Shown piece by piece: positions 56,070 to 64,000 of a stretch of DNA of 64,000 bases. Both the position numbers and the translations under genes were made by a program. Each line of letters opens with the position of its first letter. The stretch's first letter is position 1. Below the pieces are notes generated by a model, which was given only the letters and a program-made list of their open reading frames with translations, was not told where the DNA came from and searched no databases. Source of the DNA: Porphyridium purpureum. Taxonomy: Eukaryota; Rhodophyta; Bangiophyceae; Porphyridiales; Porphyridiaceae. The DNA lies in the NCBI GenBank assembly GCA_008690995.1, contig VRMN01000004.1, positions 1,240,001 to 1,304,000 of the forward strand, written 5' to 3'.

Positions 56070-57872
56070 TCACTGTCCCTTGTAGTCCACCAAGCGATGA
56101 TTGCGACCTCGTCCGACACCGCCCATGTCCTCATCTTCTTGCCGTCGAGATCGAGCGGCCTGATAGCTCAAACTCAAGTCGAGTCGTCGACCGAGTTCAT
56201 GCAATCCGCCGTACGCCTTGATACCATTTAAAAGATCCGTGCGTCCCGCAGATTTGATTTGCGATATTGTGGGCAGAATTTCGATGCCCACTTCGCGCAT
56301 AAATGCCCGCAAATCACTTTCAAACACTTCAAAGTCTGCGTACCGCCGCATAGCGCCACGACGTTTCAGTCGAAGCCCCAACACTTTCGACGCTATGCGG
56401 TATCCGCCGAATAAGCGTACTGCGTAACAGAGATCACCGCGCCCTGCGGCTCGAAGTTCGTGCTCATTCGGCATGACATCCTTGTCCAGCCTTTGCTGCC
56501 GAGTGAATTCTCTCAATTCTTGCGCCAAGGTTTCCGCGTCCAATCCTTTGCTTTTCTCTGGCGGCGAAAGCGCAATCCCTCGGTTTGCGTCTGCGTTTTG
56601 GTCGGATTGAAGATCATGTTTCGCGCGTCCACTGTCGCCTATTTGCCCCTGATCAGCCGCCAAAGAGCGTTCATTTACAGTGACCAGACGTCCGCGTCTA
56701 GTCACAGTTCGCTTCAGCTTCAGAATCCGTCGCACACGTGCAACACCGCCGTGAGAGACTCGAATGGCCTGAATAATATCATCCCGCTTTTCGCGCTTGA
56801 GCAGCATCATTCCGGGAAAGTCTTCGGGAGACAGACCATACGCTTTGTTGAACCTTTCAATTGCGCTCTGGAGGACCCCCAAATCCAATAGCTCCTCCTG
56901 CGTGAAGAAATCACCACTCGCCTGCAAATGGCGATCCTCTTGTGCCACTTCCATGGCAATCAGGCTCTCAAGCCAAGCTTCACGAGAGACACCAGTATCA
57001 AGACCATGAACCCACGTATCAAATAGGTTGCAAAAGCTGCGCGCATCATCGTGCGTTTCGAGAGGAAGCAGAGACAGCAACATCGCCGAACTGGCGAACA
57101 TTGATGACGCGCCAAGGAGCATCTGCATTCTCTTGACCGCTCCTTCAGACTTCGAGAGGGCTGCAGTAGCATAGAATGAACCAAACTTGGAGAGTTTTAA
57201 AGCGAGAAGCGGCGGCTCGTCTTCCCTGCCTTTCGAAGCAGGTTCCGGACAGATCAATACTGCGTTCATTCGCTCAAGAATTGCGGGAATGTGCTGCTCC
57301 ATAGCCCCGAGCATGCGATAATAGCCTCTTGTCGCAGCACGCACAGGACGTCCGAGTAGAAGTATACTGCTGTACGACTCAAACGATTGCGGGAGCCGCT
57401 TGAGCTCCTCTAGGTTCCGCACCTCCATCCAGGTTTCTATTTCCACCGTGGACAGGCGATTCAAGCCGATGGACTCGACGTCAGCAGGCCATGCCAGAAC
57501 GCGCGCTCCGAGAAGCAGTTCTTCTTGCGCCGCAGTTTCCAGAACCAACAAAATCTTTCGCCGAGACTGAGGCGACTGCGTGTGCTTTTTTTGGCTTGCG
57601 CCACGCGCGTGTGCGTCACGTGCTGCGGCCCTAATCACAGCGCCTCCACGCTGAATCGCTGGACACTTCCTTCCGCAAGGCCTCCGTTGCCTGATGTGCG
57701 ACGCCGGCAAATGGTATCGCGGAATCGAGTGCCGGCATCGGTGCGACGCGGGCCTCGCGGCGTCACAGCTGTGAACCGCGCCTCCTTGCGCAACTTTCCA
57801 AATCCTGACGCTGCATCCCGCATCCACAAACTGTACGCAGGGATGCCGGTGCTGCGAGTCCGCGAGCGCCAT
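56070..57872 (-). CDS. Plastid-type protein with three GR-x-DL / GG helical repeats
   Basis: The 600-residue protein has an Arg/His/Ser/Ala-rich N-terminal 110 residues without clear structure, possibly a leader. From about 115 come folded segments (KILLVLETAAQEELLLGARV, LVLAWPADVESIGLN). Three repeats follow, each with a helix, a GR-x-DL or R-x-DI step and a GG turn: PGMMLLKREKRDDIIQAIRV with HGGVARVRRILKL, PNEHELRAAGRGDLCYAVRL with FGGYRIASKVLGL, and PTISQIKSAGRTDLLNGIKA with YGGLHELGRRLDL. Such modules occur in plant and algal plastid proteins and probably bind nucleic acid. The function is not known. Confidence 0.7.
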   Translation of the reverse strand: MALADSQHRHPCVQFVDAGCSVRIWKVAQGGAVHSCDAARPASHRCRHSIPRYHLPASHIRQRRPCGRKCPAIQRGGAVIRAAARDAHARGASQKKHTQSPQSRRKILLVLETAAQEELLLGARVLAWPADVESIGLNRLSTVEIETWMEVRNLEELKRLPQSFESYSSILLLGRPVRAATRGYYRMLGAMEQHIPAILERMNAVLICPEPASKGREDEPPLLALKLSKFGSFYATAALSKSEGAVKRMQMLLGASSMFASSAMLLSLLPLETHDDARSFCNLFDTWVHGLDTGVSREAWLESLIAMEVAQEDRHLQASGDFFTQEELLDLGVLQSAIERFNKAYGLSPEDFPGMMLLKREKRDDIIQAIRVSHGGVARVRRILKLKRTVTRRGRLVTVNERSLAADQGQIGDSGRAKHDLQSDQNADANRGIALSPPEKSKGLDAETLAQELREFTRQQRLDKDVMPNEHELRAAGRGDLCYAVRLFGGYRIASKVLGLRLKRRGAMRRYADFEVFESDLRAFMREVGIEILPTISQIKSAGRTDLLNGIKAYGGLHELGRRLDLSLSYQAARSRRQEDEDMGGVGRGRNHRLVDYKGQ

Positions 57873-58317
57873 CGCGCCTGCCGCCTCGTTCTGGCGGCAC
57901 GCACGACTCCACCAGCTCCCCTGTCGCGCGGCTGTCGCGCGCTACGCCACCAACCCACCCGAGCTGTACTCGCACTACTGTACCGATCACTACTGTACCC
58001 CTCCGAGATCTGCGCATTCGTTGCGCATCCCGGAGCAATCTCGCGTGCGCCCAAGTCGATCGATGTTGAGCGTGGAGGTGGAGCTGTGGATTGGGGGGTT
58101 CAAGGCAAGCGCGCGCACAGATACGTCCACGCAGATATATACACGCACGCACGCACGTACACACACCCACACACACACACCCACACACATACACACACTT
58201 GTGTCGTTCGTGCGCCACGCAGTCCGTGCGGGAATCCGGCAGTTGTGCGCGCGGGCTGGTGGGGCTGCGCCGACACATGGGTGGCTCTGCCGCAACATCA
58301 CTGCCGTGCGTTGAGTG
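57873..58317. promoter_or_regulatory. Divergent promoter with GTAC cluster and CA-rich tract
   Basis: On plus, AGCTGTACTCG (57963-57973), CTGTACC (57979-57985) and CTGTACCCC (57994-58002) lie within 40 bp. They are the reverse complement of the GAGTACAGCT and GGTACAGT forms and point toward the minus-strand gene at 57872. A CA/CGCA-rich tract follows at 58141-58199. A plus frame over this region (57525-58514) is not called. Confidence 0.5.
58141..58199. repeat. CA/CGCA-rich simple-sequence tract
   Basis: The tract is an imperfect run of CA with CGCA and CCCA interruptions in the divergent promoter region. Confidence 0.85.
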
Positions 58318-59724
58318 ATGAGAGCGCGCGTCATCTCCAGTGCGAGATGTTTGGCATGGCGTCTGGATCGCGCATGGGCTTGGAACCGCGTGCAGCAGAT
58401 CTCCAGCGCTCGCGCGCTTCGTGCTCCGGCGCCTGTGGGCGATGGCGCTGCGCGTTGGACATCACGCCACGTGACTTGGTACAGCGGCGTCGAGCTGCGT
58501 CGATCGGAAGGTAGAGACGGGTGCCGCACCCACGCAAGATGTACATTAGATGCGTGCAGAAGGTGCTCCCTTGGCGCACTATCTGAGCGCCAACCGTGCG
58601 CACATTCAGAGACGTGCACAACGAGTCCAGGAATTCAGGCGGTTGTGAGTTTGTCCGCGCCGTGGAATTCGAATGGCGTGGTCCGCGGCAAGCGGCCGTT
58701 TTCCAGCTCGGGAAAGCAAGACTTGAAGAGCGCATCGGAACCTTCGAAAGGATGCGGCTCGTCCGCGGCTTTGAACACAAACGAGGGACAGGAGGACGAG
58801 ACGTCAAGAAGCCGCTTGACTTCGACCGTTTCCTCAGGTAGAATGGAGGCCGACGGACATAAGGCCCGAATGGAAAATCACTCGATTCTCCGCACAGTAG
58901 CGCACAAGGTTGCGTACATCGGGGCCGGAATCACAGCTGGGTTTCTGGGATCGCTGGTTGGGCTGGGTGGGGGTATATGGTTGGTTCCGCTGTTGGTTTT
59001 CCTTGGTTTGCCGCAACAGCAAGCACATGGCACGTCCATGGTAGCTGTTTCTGGGACTTCCCTGATGGCCGCCTTTATTTACTCGATGGGAGGCATGGCT
59101 GACCCGTCCGCGGCCTTGGTTGTGGCCTCAGCCGCTTTGTTCACGGCATATCTAGGTGCAAAGACAACGGCAGGAATGGATCCGAACCATCTCCGTCGAA
59201 GATTTGGTTGGTATCTTGTATTTGCGTCCGCCCTAATGCCGCTGCGACCTTTTCTTTCGGCAAAAATCAACAATTACACGTCCGCAGGCAATGATGAAAA
59301 GGACTGGGACACGTCGTGGGAGGTATCTTCTATCGTGGAAAATCTTGAAAGCTGGACAATCGTGCAGTGGACTGGGATTCTGACCACAGGGGCTGTCGCC
59401 GGTTTCGTGTCGGGTTTGCTCGGTGTCGGAGGTGGGACCGTGGTGATCCCTGCTCTTGGTCTGATTGCAGGTATGCCTCAACAGCTGGCTCAAGGTACCG
59501 CGCTTCTCGGGCTCTGTATTCCCACATTGGTTGGGAGCGCGACACACTTCCGGAAGGGGAACGTGAAGAGCGACGTCTTCCCATTCCTCGTTGCCGGCTC
59601 TTTTGTCGGTGGGTACCTGGGCAGCCAGCTGGCGTTGGATATTCCAGAGGACTTGCTGCGATACTGCTTTTCAGCAGCTCTGATGGTCATGGGTCTCTAC
59701 CAAGCTCTTGGCCGAGCCCGGTAG
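58318..59724 (+). CDS. TauE/SafE (TSUP) family transporter
   Basis: From ATG 58318 the protein has 468 residues. About 185 residues precede the membrane part and include a basic, Arg/Ser/Ala-rich leader (MRARVISSARCLAWRLDRAW) that could target mitochondria or plastids. The transporter domain has the two TSUP repeats: GAGITAGFLGSLVGLGGGIW (about 203-222) and GAVAGFVSGLLGVGGGTVV (about 361-379), the glycine-rich motifs that define this family of sulfite/sulfonate/anion exporters. Seven or eight membrane helices are visible. The substrate could be sulfite, sulfonate or another organic anion. The C-terminus is short (YQALGRAR). Confidence 0.88.
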   Translation: MRARVISSARCLAWRLDRAWAWNRVQQISSARALRAPAPVGDGAARWTSRHVTWYSGVELRRSEGRDGCRTHARCTLDACRRCSLGALSERQPCAHSETCTTSPGIQAVVSLSAPWNSNGVVRGKRPFSSSGKQDLKSASEPSKGCGSSAALNTNEGQEDETSRSRLTSTVSSGRMEADGHKARMENHSILRTVAHKVAYIGAGITAGFLGSLVGLGGGIWLVPLLVFLGLPQQQAHGTSMVAVSGTSLMAAFIYSMGGMADPSAALVVASAALFTAYLGAKTTAGMDPNHLRRRFGWYLVFASALMPLRPFLSAKINNYTSAGNDEKDWDTSWEVSSIVENLESWTIVQWTGILTTGAVAGFVSGLLGVGGGTVVIPALGLIAGMPQQLAQGTALLGLCIPTLVGSATHFRKGNVKSDVFPFLVAGSFVGGYLGSQLALDIPEDLLRYCFSAALMVMGLYQALGRAR

Positions 59725-60020
59725 CGCAAATCGCAAAACAAAACAAAACAAAAAAACCAAAAAAAAAAAAAAAAACCGAACAAGGAAGAGAAAACCCAAA
59801 AACAAATATATTTATTCTTGATTCATTGCCTTCGCCCCAGGATTCACCGGCACTCGTTCCGCGTGTCGTATCGTGGCCCAGCCCACCACGAGCCACGACA
59901 CTCTGCAAGGCAGCGAATCTTGTATCCGCTTTGTCCTTTCACCCGAAATTGGGGTCACGGACCTCATGCGCATCGCGCGAAACCGGGGAACGCTTCTGGT
60001 CTGAGAGTGGCGTGGTGGCG
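59725..60020. other. Short spacer with adenine-rich tract
   Basis: An A-rich tract at 59736-59775, including a 17-base A run, follows the TSUP stop, then the AT-rich segment AAATATATTTATTC. It is probably the 3' untranslated region or polyadenylation zone of the TSUP gene. The next start is at 60021. Confidence 0.45.
59736..59775. repeat. A-rich simple tract
   Basis: AAAAC repeats run into A7 and A17. Polypurine runs of this kind are rare in this GC-rich window. Confidence 0.8.
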
Positions 60021-61493
60021 ATGGGTGGACGAGGGAGGAGTGATGCGACCCAGAGTTTCGCAGTAGGTTGGCTGACGCTTGCTGTGTTACTAGGATGCAT
60101 CACTGCAGTCGGAGAAAGCCTTCCTGTGGAACAAGCGGCAGCGCCGATGGTACGCGCAGAATGCTCGCACGGGCAATGCGCAAACGAATTCATTGTCCTG
60201 CTTGACATGTGGGAACGGCTCGTCAACTTTCGCTCCGGCCTGATCCATATGATGTATGCGAGCATGGACGCTGGCTTCGTGGTAGTCGCTCCGTTCGTTC
60301 ACCAGACAAAAGTGTCCAGGATGTTCAGCTTGCCGCACCACTTTCTGGAACGGCGCATGAAAGTAACGCCTCTCGATACGTACTTTGATGTTGACACGGT
60401 GCGACACATTGTACCAGTTGCTGACTTCGAGGACTGGGCTGGACGGACCAAGAAATTTCTCCGCGGAAACGAGTGGAGAGTCGTGTCCGTGGTTTCCGCT
60501 CTGGTCAAGTTTGGCTACTCCGGTATCACGATATCAAATGGGACCGAGCCGTACGCCTGGTGCGACGACGCGGATGTCGAAAACGATGTTGGAATTCGGA
60601 ATCGCCGCGGCCAAATCGAACATTTGGATGCGGGAAAATACCGCGCTCTGACTAAGCATGTGGTTTACGAGCGCATCGTCTGCGTAGATGGCAGAACCGT
60701 AAGCGGCGAGTCGATCACAAAAGAGCATTTTCGCAAGCTTTTCCAGTTCGTTCGAGATGGCGTCAGCGATCCCGATATGCCAATAACGCTGGCATTCGGA
60801 AATTATCGCAAAGAAGCATACGTGGAGTACGCCTACAGAACTGCCAAGACTCTTGCCCCAAAATTCAACTCGAAGAATATTCTAAGCGACAGCTTGGGCC
60901 TCTCAAAGCTTGCGTACACGCAGGCAGATCGGTTTATCGAAAGCAAGATGGGAGGCTCACCGGCTTACATCGCTGTGCATTTCCGCGCAGGCAAAACTAT
61001 GGATCGGGTTCAGACATCTGACTTTTCGGGAGAATACTTCAAACAATGGGGAGAGTGGTGCTTGCGGCAACTCCATGAGGAAGTCCAAAAAATCCAGCGC
61101 GAACATCCGGACACAAACTTCTCGTTCTACGTTGCGACGGACCTACTCAACGACGGCATGCGAGGAGGTGAAGCTCCGCGAGGGCTGGCGATTGCGGCCG
61201 TGCTTAAAGCTTTGCATGAAAATCTTTTCAGCTACTTCCCAGGGGCCGCAACACTGGATTCCAATACCGATCTTCACGACGTCGGCGCCGACACGATGGG
61301 AATGGCATCGTTGACGGATTTGTCGATGAGCGTCAAAGCAACGCACTTCGTTTCGCAATTGGACAGCTTCTCCAAAATGGTAGGGTGGGAACGCCAGCGG
61401 CTGAACCTATCGCCTTCGCATATTCGCGGCTGCGCTCACTCTATTCAAGATGCGCGCGAGCGCCGTTACGACTTTCCTCCCGCACGCGCATAG
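60021..61493 (+). CDS. GDP-fucose protein O-fucosyltransferase-like enzyme
   Basis: From ATG 60021 (GCGATGG) the protein has 490 residues. A hydrophobic N-terminal segment at about 12-31 (SFAVGWLTLAVLLGCITAVG) is a signal peptide or anchor. The C-terminal half has the POFUT/GT65-GT68-like motifs: AYIAVHFRAGKTMD (about 315-328), FYVATDLLNDGMRGG and the late DLSMSVKATHFVSQLDSFSK, corresponding to the family's motif III. The middle has fewer recognisable features. It is expected to act in the ER or Golgi lumen and to use a nucleotide sugar, not necessarily GDP-fucose. The frame runs back to 59367, but that part overlaps the TSUP coding region. Confidence 0.78.
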   Translation: MGGRGRSDATQSFAVGWLTLAVLLGCITAVGESLPVEQAAAPMVRAECSHGQCANEFIVLLDMWERLVNFRSGLIHMMYASMDAGFVVVAPFVHQTKVSRMFSLPHHFLERRMKVTPLDTYFDVDTVRHIVPVADFEDWAGRTKKFLRGNEWRVVSVVSALVKFGYSGITISNGTEPYAWCDDADVENDVGIRNRRGQIEHLDAGKYRALTKHVVYERIVCVDGRTVSGESITKEHFRKLFQFVRDGVSDPDMPITLAFGNYRKEAYVEYAYRTAKTLAPKFNSKNILSDSLGLSKLAYTQADRFIESKMGGSPAYIAVHFRAGKTMDRVQTSDFSGEYFKQWGEWCLRQLHEEVQKIQREHPDTNFSFYVATDLLNDGMRGGEAPRGLAIAAVLKALHENLFSYFPGAATLDSNTDLHDVGADTMGMASLTDLSMSVKATHFVSQLDSFSKMVGWERQRLNLSPSHIRGCAHSIQDARERRYDFPPARA

Positions 61494-61637
61494 AGGTAGC
61501 TTGGATAGCGGCAACGACGCTCTGTTACTCACACCTGATTTCTGGATCAATTAGCACCGGCTTCCTCGTCATGGTGATTCCACTTTTCGCTTCTTCTACT
61601 TAGCTATGCCTTGACCCACCCAAAACTCTCCCTTTTC

Positions 61638-62606
61638 CTACTTTTTTTGACCCCATTCACTGCCTGCCCACGTTGAAGGCCGTTTCAGACCCTCAGCTTC
61701 GCTTATGCCTGCATCTGTGAGCTTTTTGGAGAGCTTTTCGATCTTCATGTCCCGAATCACGAGCTGCTTCTTTAAGTTTTTGTTCTCTTCCAGAAGCTGG
61801 CGCTCATTGTTCAGCCTCTTCCGCAATGCATTTAATTGCTCCACCTGAAGCTGCGCGTTTTCTGCCGAAAGCATCGACACGCGACGTTCTAATTCAGTGA
61901 TGTGTTGCTTTTTGCGCTCCCGTGAAGCCGCCGCAGATTGCCGGTTCCTTTCGGCACGCCGCCCAGTATCCGCGCGAGGCCCCTTTTTCCCCACCCGCGC
62001 ATCGTCATCGTCTTCATCAGAGTCGCCTTCCCCGTCTTCCTGCCCAGACGGCGGAACATACGCTTGTGGCCCTTCCGCCGGCTCGTGTGAGGCGGTAAAT
62101 GCCTCTTGTTTCGGACCTCCTATCCGCCGCTGCGCCACCACTGGCGACCTTGCAGGGGCCTGTAGGGCGGTTTGCTTCGGACGTTTCTTACTGGCAGGTC
62201 CTGCATTTCCCGACCAAGTACTTTCTGGAATGGCAAATGTCGCAGTACCCGTCGGTGTCGGAGGTAGCATGGCCGACGGTTGTCCTTGCCTGGGCGTCGT
62301 TAAGATGCCAGGTAAGCGCCCCGCGGATGGCACGGTCTGAAACGCGGGGGCAGGAGAGCTGTTCAAATCACTTGTCCTGCTAGCGTCCCGCCCCAAAGAC
62401 GGCTCCCTAGTTGCCAACACACTGCCGGAACTATTGAAGTGAAAGTCCTGCTCTAACAGCGCTGAGAGTACCTGTGGTGTTTCAGAACGCATGTCATCCA
62501 TAAGAGCTGGGTTGATTTCGTTCAGCAATTCCGGAAGCCCCATAGTCTCGACGTCCATTTGGAAGTCGTCCATGATGTCGAACGCTTCCATCCCTCCGTC
62601 GTCCAT
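61638..62606 (-). CDS. bZIP transcription factor
   Basis: The 322-residue protein has an acidic N-terminus (MDDGGMEAFDIMDDFQMDVE, DDMRSE), a Ser/Pro/Thr-rich middle and the bZIP domain at about 215-280. The basic region RRAERNRQSAAASRERKK has the invariant N-x7-R pattern, followed by a zipper with Leu/Met heptads (ITELERRVSMLSAENAQLQ, VEQLNALRKRLNNERQLLEE, NKNLKKQLVIRDMKIEKLSK). A short acidic run (GEGDSDEDDDDAR) precedes the basic region. The acidic N-terminus is a plausible activation domain. No further domain hints at the target. It is probably nuclear. Its promoter is shared with the Nudix gene. Confidence 0.92.
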   Translation of the reverse strand: MDDGGMEAFDIMDDFQMDVETMGLPELLNEINPALMDDMRSETPQVLSALLEQDFHFNSSGSVLATREPSLGRDASRTSDLNSSPAPAFQTVPSAGRLPGILTTPRQGQPSAMLPPTPTGTATFAIPESTWSGNAGPASKKRPKQTALQAPARSPVVAQRRIGGPKQEAFTASHEPAEGPQAYVPPSGQEDGEGDSDEDDDDARVGKKGPRADTGRRAERNRQSAAASRERKKQHITELERRVSMLSAENAQLQVEQLNALRKRLNNERQLLEENKNLKKQLVIRDMKIEKLSKKLTDAGISEAEGLKRPSTWAGSEWGQKK

Positions 62607-63279
62607 GGCACAAAAACTTCCCCCCTCGTTTCCCCCCGCCGGTGCGCTGCTACTATGCGGTTACTTTGGAGCAGGTATGCACGTGCAAGGTCCCGCAAGG
62701 CCAGCGCTCGGATCAGACGACCGAATGTCGCAACTCGCGTGCCGCTCCTGTTGATGCCGCCGCGCACGGGGTTGCGGACGGGGCTTGCGGAGCTCGGCGC
62801 GCCACGCGTGCGAACACAATCGGAGCCGAGACACTCGCGCGCACTCGCTAAGGCAGCAGACCCCCCGCTTCCGCCTCCAAACCAATTGCGTGCGAAGCAA
62901 TGCACAGCGCGCCACCTCCCACCGGGCTCTTTCATAGCCGCCCGCAGCGCACGCGAACGCCTTTGACAGGCCGCGTTCCCGTTTAACGCGGTGCTGCGCC
63001 TAATCTCTTGGGCGCGTTTGGTGATTTTCCGCCCGGCGCGCCGCACGACACCGGCGGTACAGTGCGAGCAGGATAGGGTACAGTCGGGACAGAGCTCGTG
63101 CACCGCCATTGGCGCGCGCCACGTGCGCTGGTGCTGCGGGTAACGCGGTGCGACTGAGCGCTTCGTGCTGGTACATGGCGCCGCGGATCAAAGTGAGGGG
63201 GGCTGGGTCGGTTGGTTCGCTGCGGTGCTGACGCCGACACGCCGGCCACACGAGCGGTCAAAGAGGACGCGCTTTACCA
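62607..63279. promoter_or_regulatory. Divergent promoter with two GGTACAGT elements
   Basis: GGTACAGT occurs at 63056-63063 and again at 63077-63084, in the same orientation, about 200-220 bp before the Nudix start. The stretch nearer the bZIP gene has no clear element. Frames of 190-200 residues on minus here are shadows. Confidence 0.45.
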
Positions 63280-63933
63280 ATGAAGGAGCTGCCAAAGACA
63301 GCGGTGGGCGACCGCGGTAGCGTTGAGCTTGTTGAGGACTCGGTTCTCTTTTCGAGGTACGGCCGCGTCGTGTCACGCTGCGTCATCTATCCAGATGGAT
63401 CCCGGCACGAATTCGATGTCTGGAGTAAAAACTGGCGCAGCAACCAAGAATTTGCAATCGTCGTGCCGTACTATTCGGCGTCTCGCACATTTACATTACT
63501 TTACGAGTACTATCCAGCTGCTCACAGCTTTCACCTCGGCCTCCCCGGCGGAAATGTGGACTCGAACCGGCACACCTCCATTTTGCAGGCTGCCAAGGAG
63601 GAGCTGTATGAGGAAGCGCACCTGAAGAACGGCACGTGGTACCCACTTCTGCCACAAAGTTCGTCTGGAGGCTCCTCACAACCAGGTTTGCTAAATGACA
63701 AGTACCAGCAGGACTGGAGCTTTCCGTTCCTGTGTGTCGATCCAGAACAGCAAAACAGCTCAGAGTTCGGTACCGATCACGCAACCTTCGAAGCGGAGGA
63801 GTTAATTGAAGTGAGAATGCATGTGCCGTTCGAGAAAGTGCGCAGTGATTTGCTCGCCGGGCGGTTCCAGGCGAATCAAACTTCTACATTGTTCTTCGCC
63901 TTCGAAAAGTTGAAAGAGCTCGGCCTCGCTTGA
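63280..63933 (+). CDS. Nudix hydrolase with a divergent Nudix box
   Basis: The 217-residue protein has the NUDT5-like layout: an N-terminal strand pair (ELVEDSVLFSRYGRVVSRCV), a core AIVVPYYSASRTFTLLYEYY, and the Nudix box region GLPGGNVDSNRHTSILQAAK with EELYEEAHL (about 88-116). The box keeps EELYEE, including the metal-binding Glu residues, but the Arg of the usual REUXEE is Glu, the final Gly of the box is His, and two residues are inserted before the helix. ADP-sugar or nucleoside-diphosphate-linked substrates are likely by fold. Activity is uncertain. No leader is seen. Confidence 0.72.
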   Translation: MKELPKTAVGDRGSVELVEDSVLFSRYGRVVSRCVIYPDGSRHEFDVWSKNWRSNQEFAIVVPYYSASRTFTLLYEYYPAAHSFHLGLPGGNVDSNRHTSILQAAKEELYEEAHLKNGTWYPLLPQSSSGGSSQPGLLNDKYQQDWSFPFLCVDPEQQNSSEFGTDHATFEAEELIEVRMHVPFEKVRSDLLAGRFQANQTSTLFFAFEKLKELGLA

Positions 63934-64000
63934 ACTCAACGACAAACAGCTCGAAACCCGAAAGCCCAATGAATTTTTACCATTATCGCTCTCGTACTTG

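Noticed and set aside
29178-58199. Simple repeats as CRISPR-like or mobile-element arrays
   Set aside because: Dinucleotide tracts without spaced direct repeats, inverted repeats or open reading frames for transposases or integrases.
57525-58514. 329-residue plus frame over a promoter
   Set aside because: Runs through the GTAC cluster and CA tract and overlaps the N-terminus of the TSUP gene in another frame.
59736-59775. A-rich tract as a retroposon tail
   Set aside because: No target-site duplication or element body next to it; it sits where the 3' end of the TSUP transcript is expected.

Overview
The window looks like nuclear DNA of a unicellular red alga, most likely Porphyridium purpureum or a close relative. 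Evidence for a photosynthetic eukaryote: a light-dependent protochlorophyllide reductase, several proteins with N-terminal plastid-type leaders (MEAF, MAFV and MTLAF starts, matching the early phenylalanine of red algal transit peptides), Golgi type II glycosyltransferases, COPII, lipin, FANCL and a GH13 glucanase with a starch-binding-like domain but no visible leader, which fits cytosolic floridean starch. Nearly every gene is one uninterrupted reading frame at moderately high GC, as expected of the intron-poor Porphyridium nuclear genome. The species is an inference; no rRNA or organelle marker is present.

Layout. 1-13 kb: the 3' end of a Sec31/SRA1-type gene, a secreted protein, an RGG-box protein, a RecB-like nuclease with an RNase H-like exonuclease domain, an ABC-F ATPase, the Fanconi ligase FANCL, a METTL26-type methyltransferase, then a 1.45-kb gap. 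13-25 kb: a small unknown gene, protochlorophyllide reductase, an ELO elongase, methionine synthase reductase, a G-patch protein, a double-C2 protein and two Golgi-type membrane enzymes ending tail to tail. 25 kb: a tRNA-Arg(UCG) whose T-loop holds a 10-nt intron-like insert. 25-40 kb: a HAD-like protein, an OTU protease, two unknown proteins, a full-size ABCB transporter, an ankyrin protein, a mitochondrial unknown and a plastid YceD/DUF177 protein. 40-64 kb: a starch-active GH13 enzyme, a second secreted protein, a P/U-type cyclin with an apparent frameshift, a Tim17-like protein, a C2H2 factor, lipin, an amylosucrase-like GH13 enzyme, a plastid repeat protein, a TSUP transporter, an O-fucosyltransferase-like enzyme, a bZIP factor and a Nudix protein.

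Genes mostly alternate strand, giving divergent pairs with short shared promoters and convergent pairs with stops as little as 18 bp apart. A recurring GGTACAGT/GTACACT element sits in many of the shared upstream regions. Functional themes are lipid metabolism (ELO, lipin), glucan metabolism (two GH13 enzymes), surface or secretory glycosylation (GT77-like, POFUT-like, a type II membrane enzyme and two secreted proteins with similar cysteine-rich ends), B12-dependent methionine synthesis and plastid function. No transposon, virus-like element or CRISPR array was seen.
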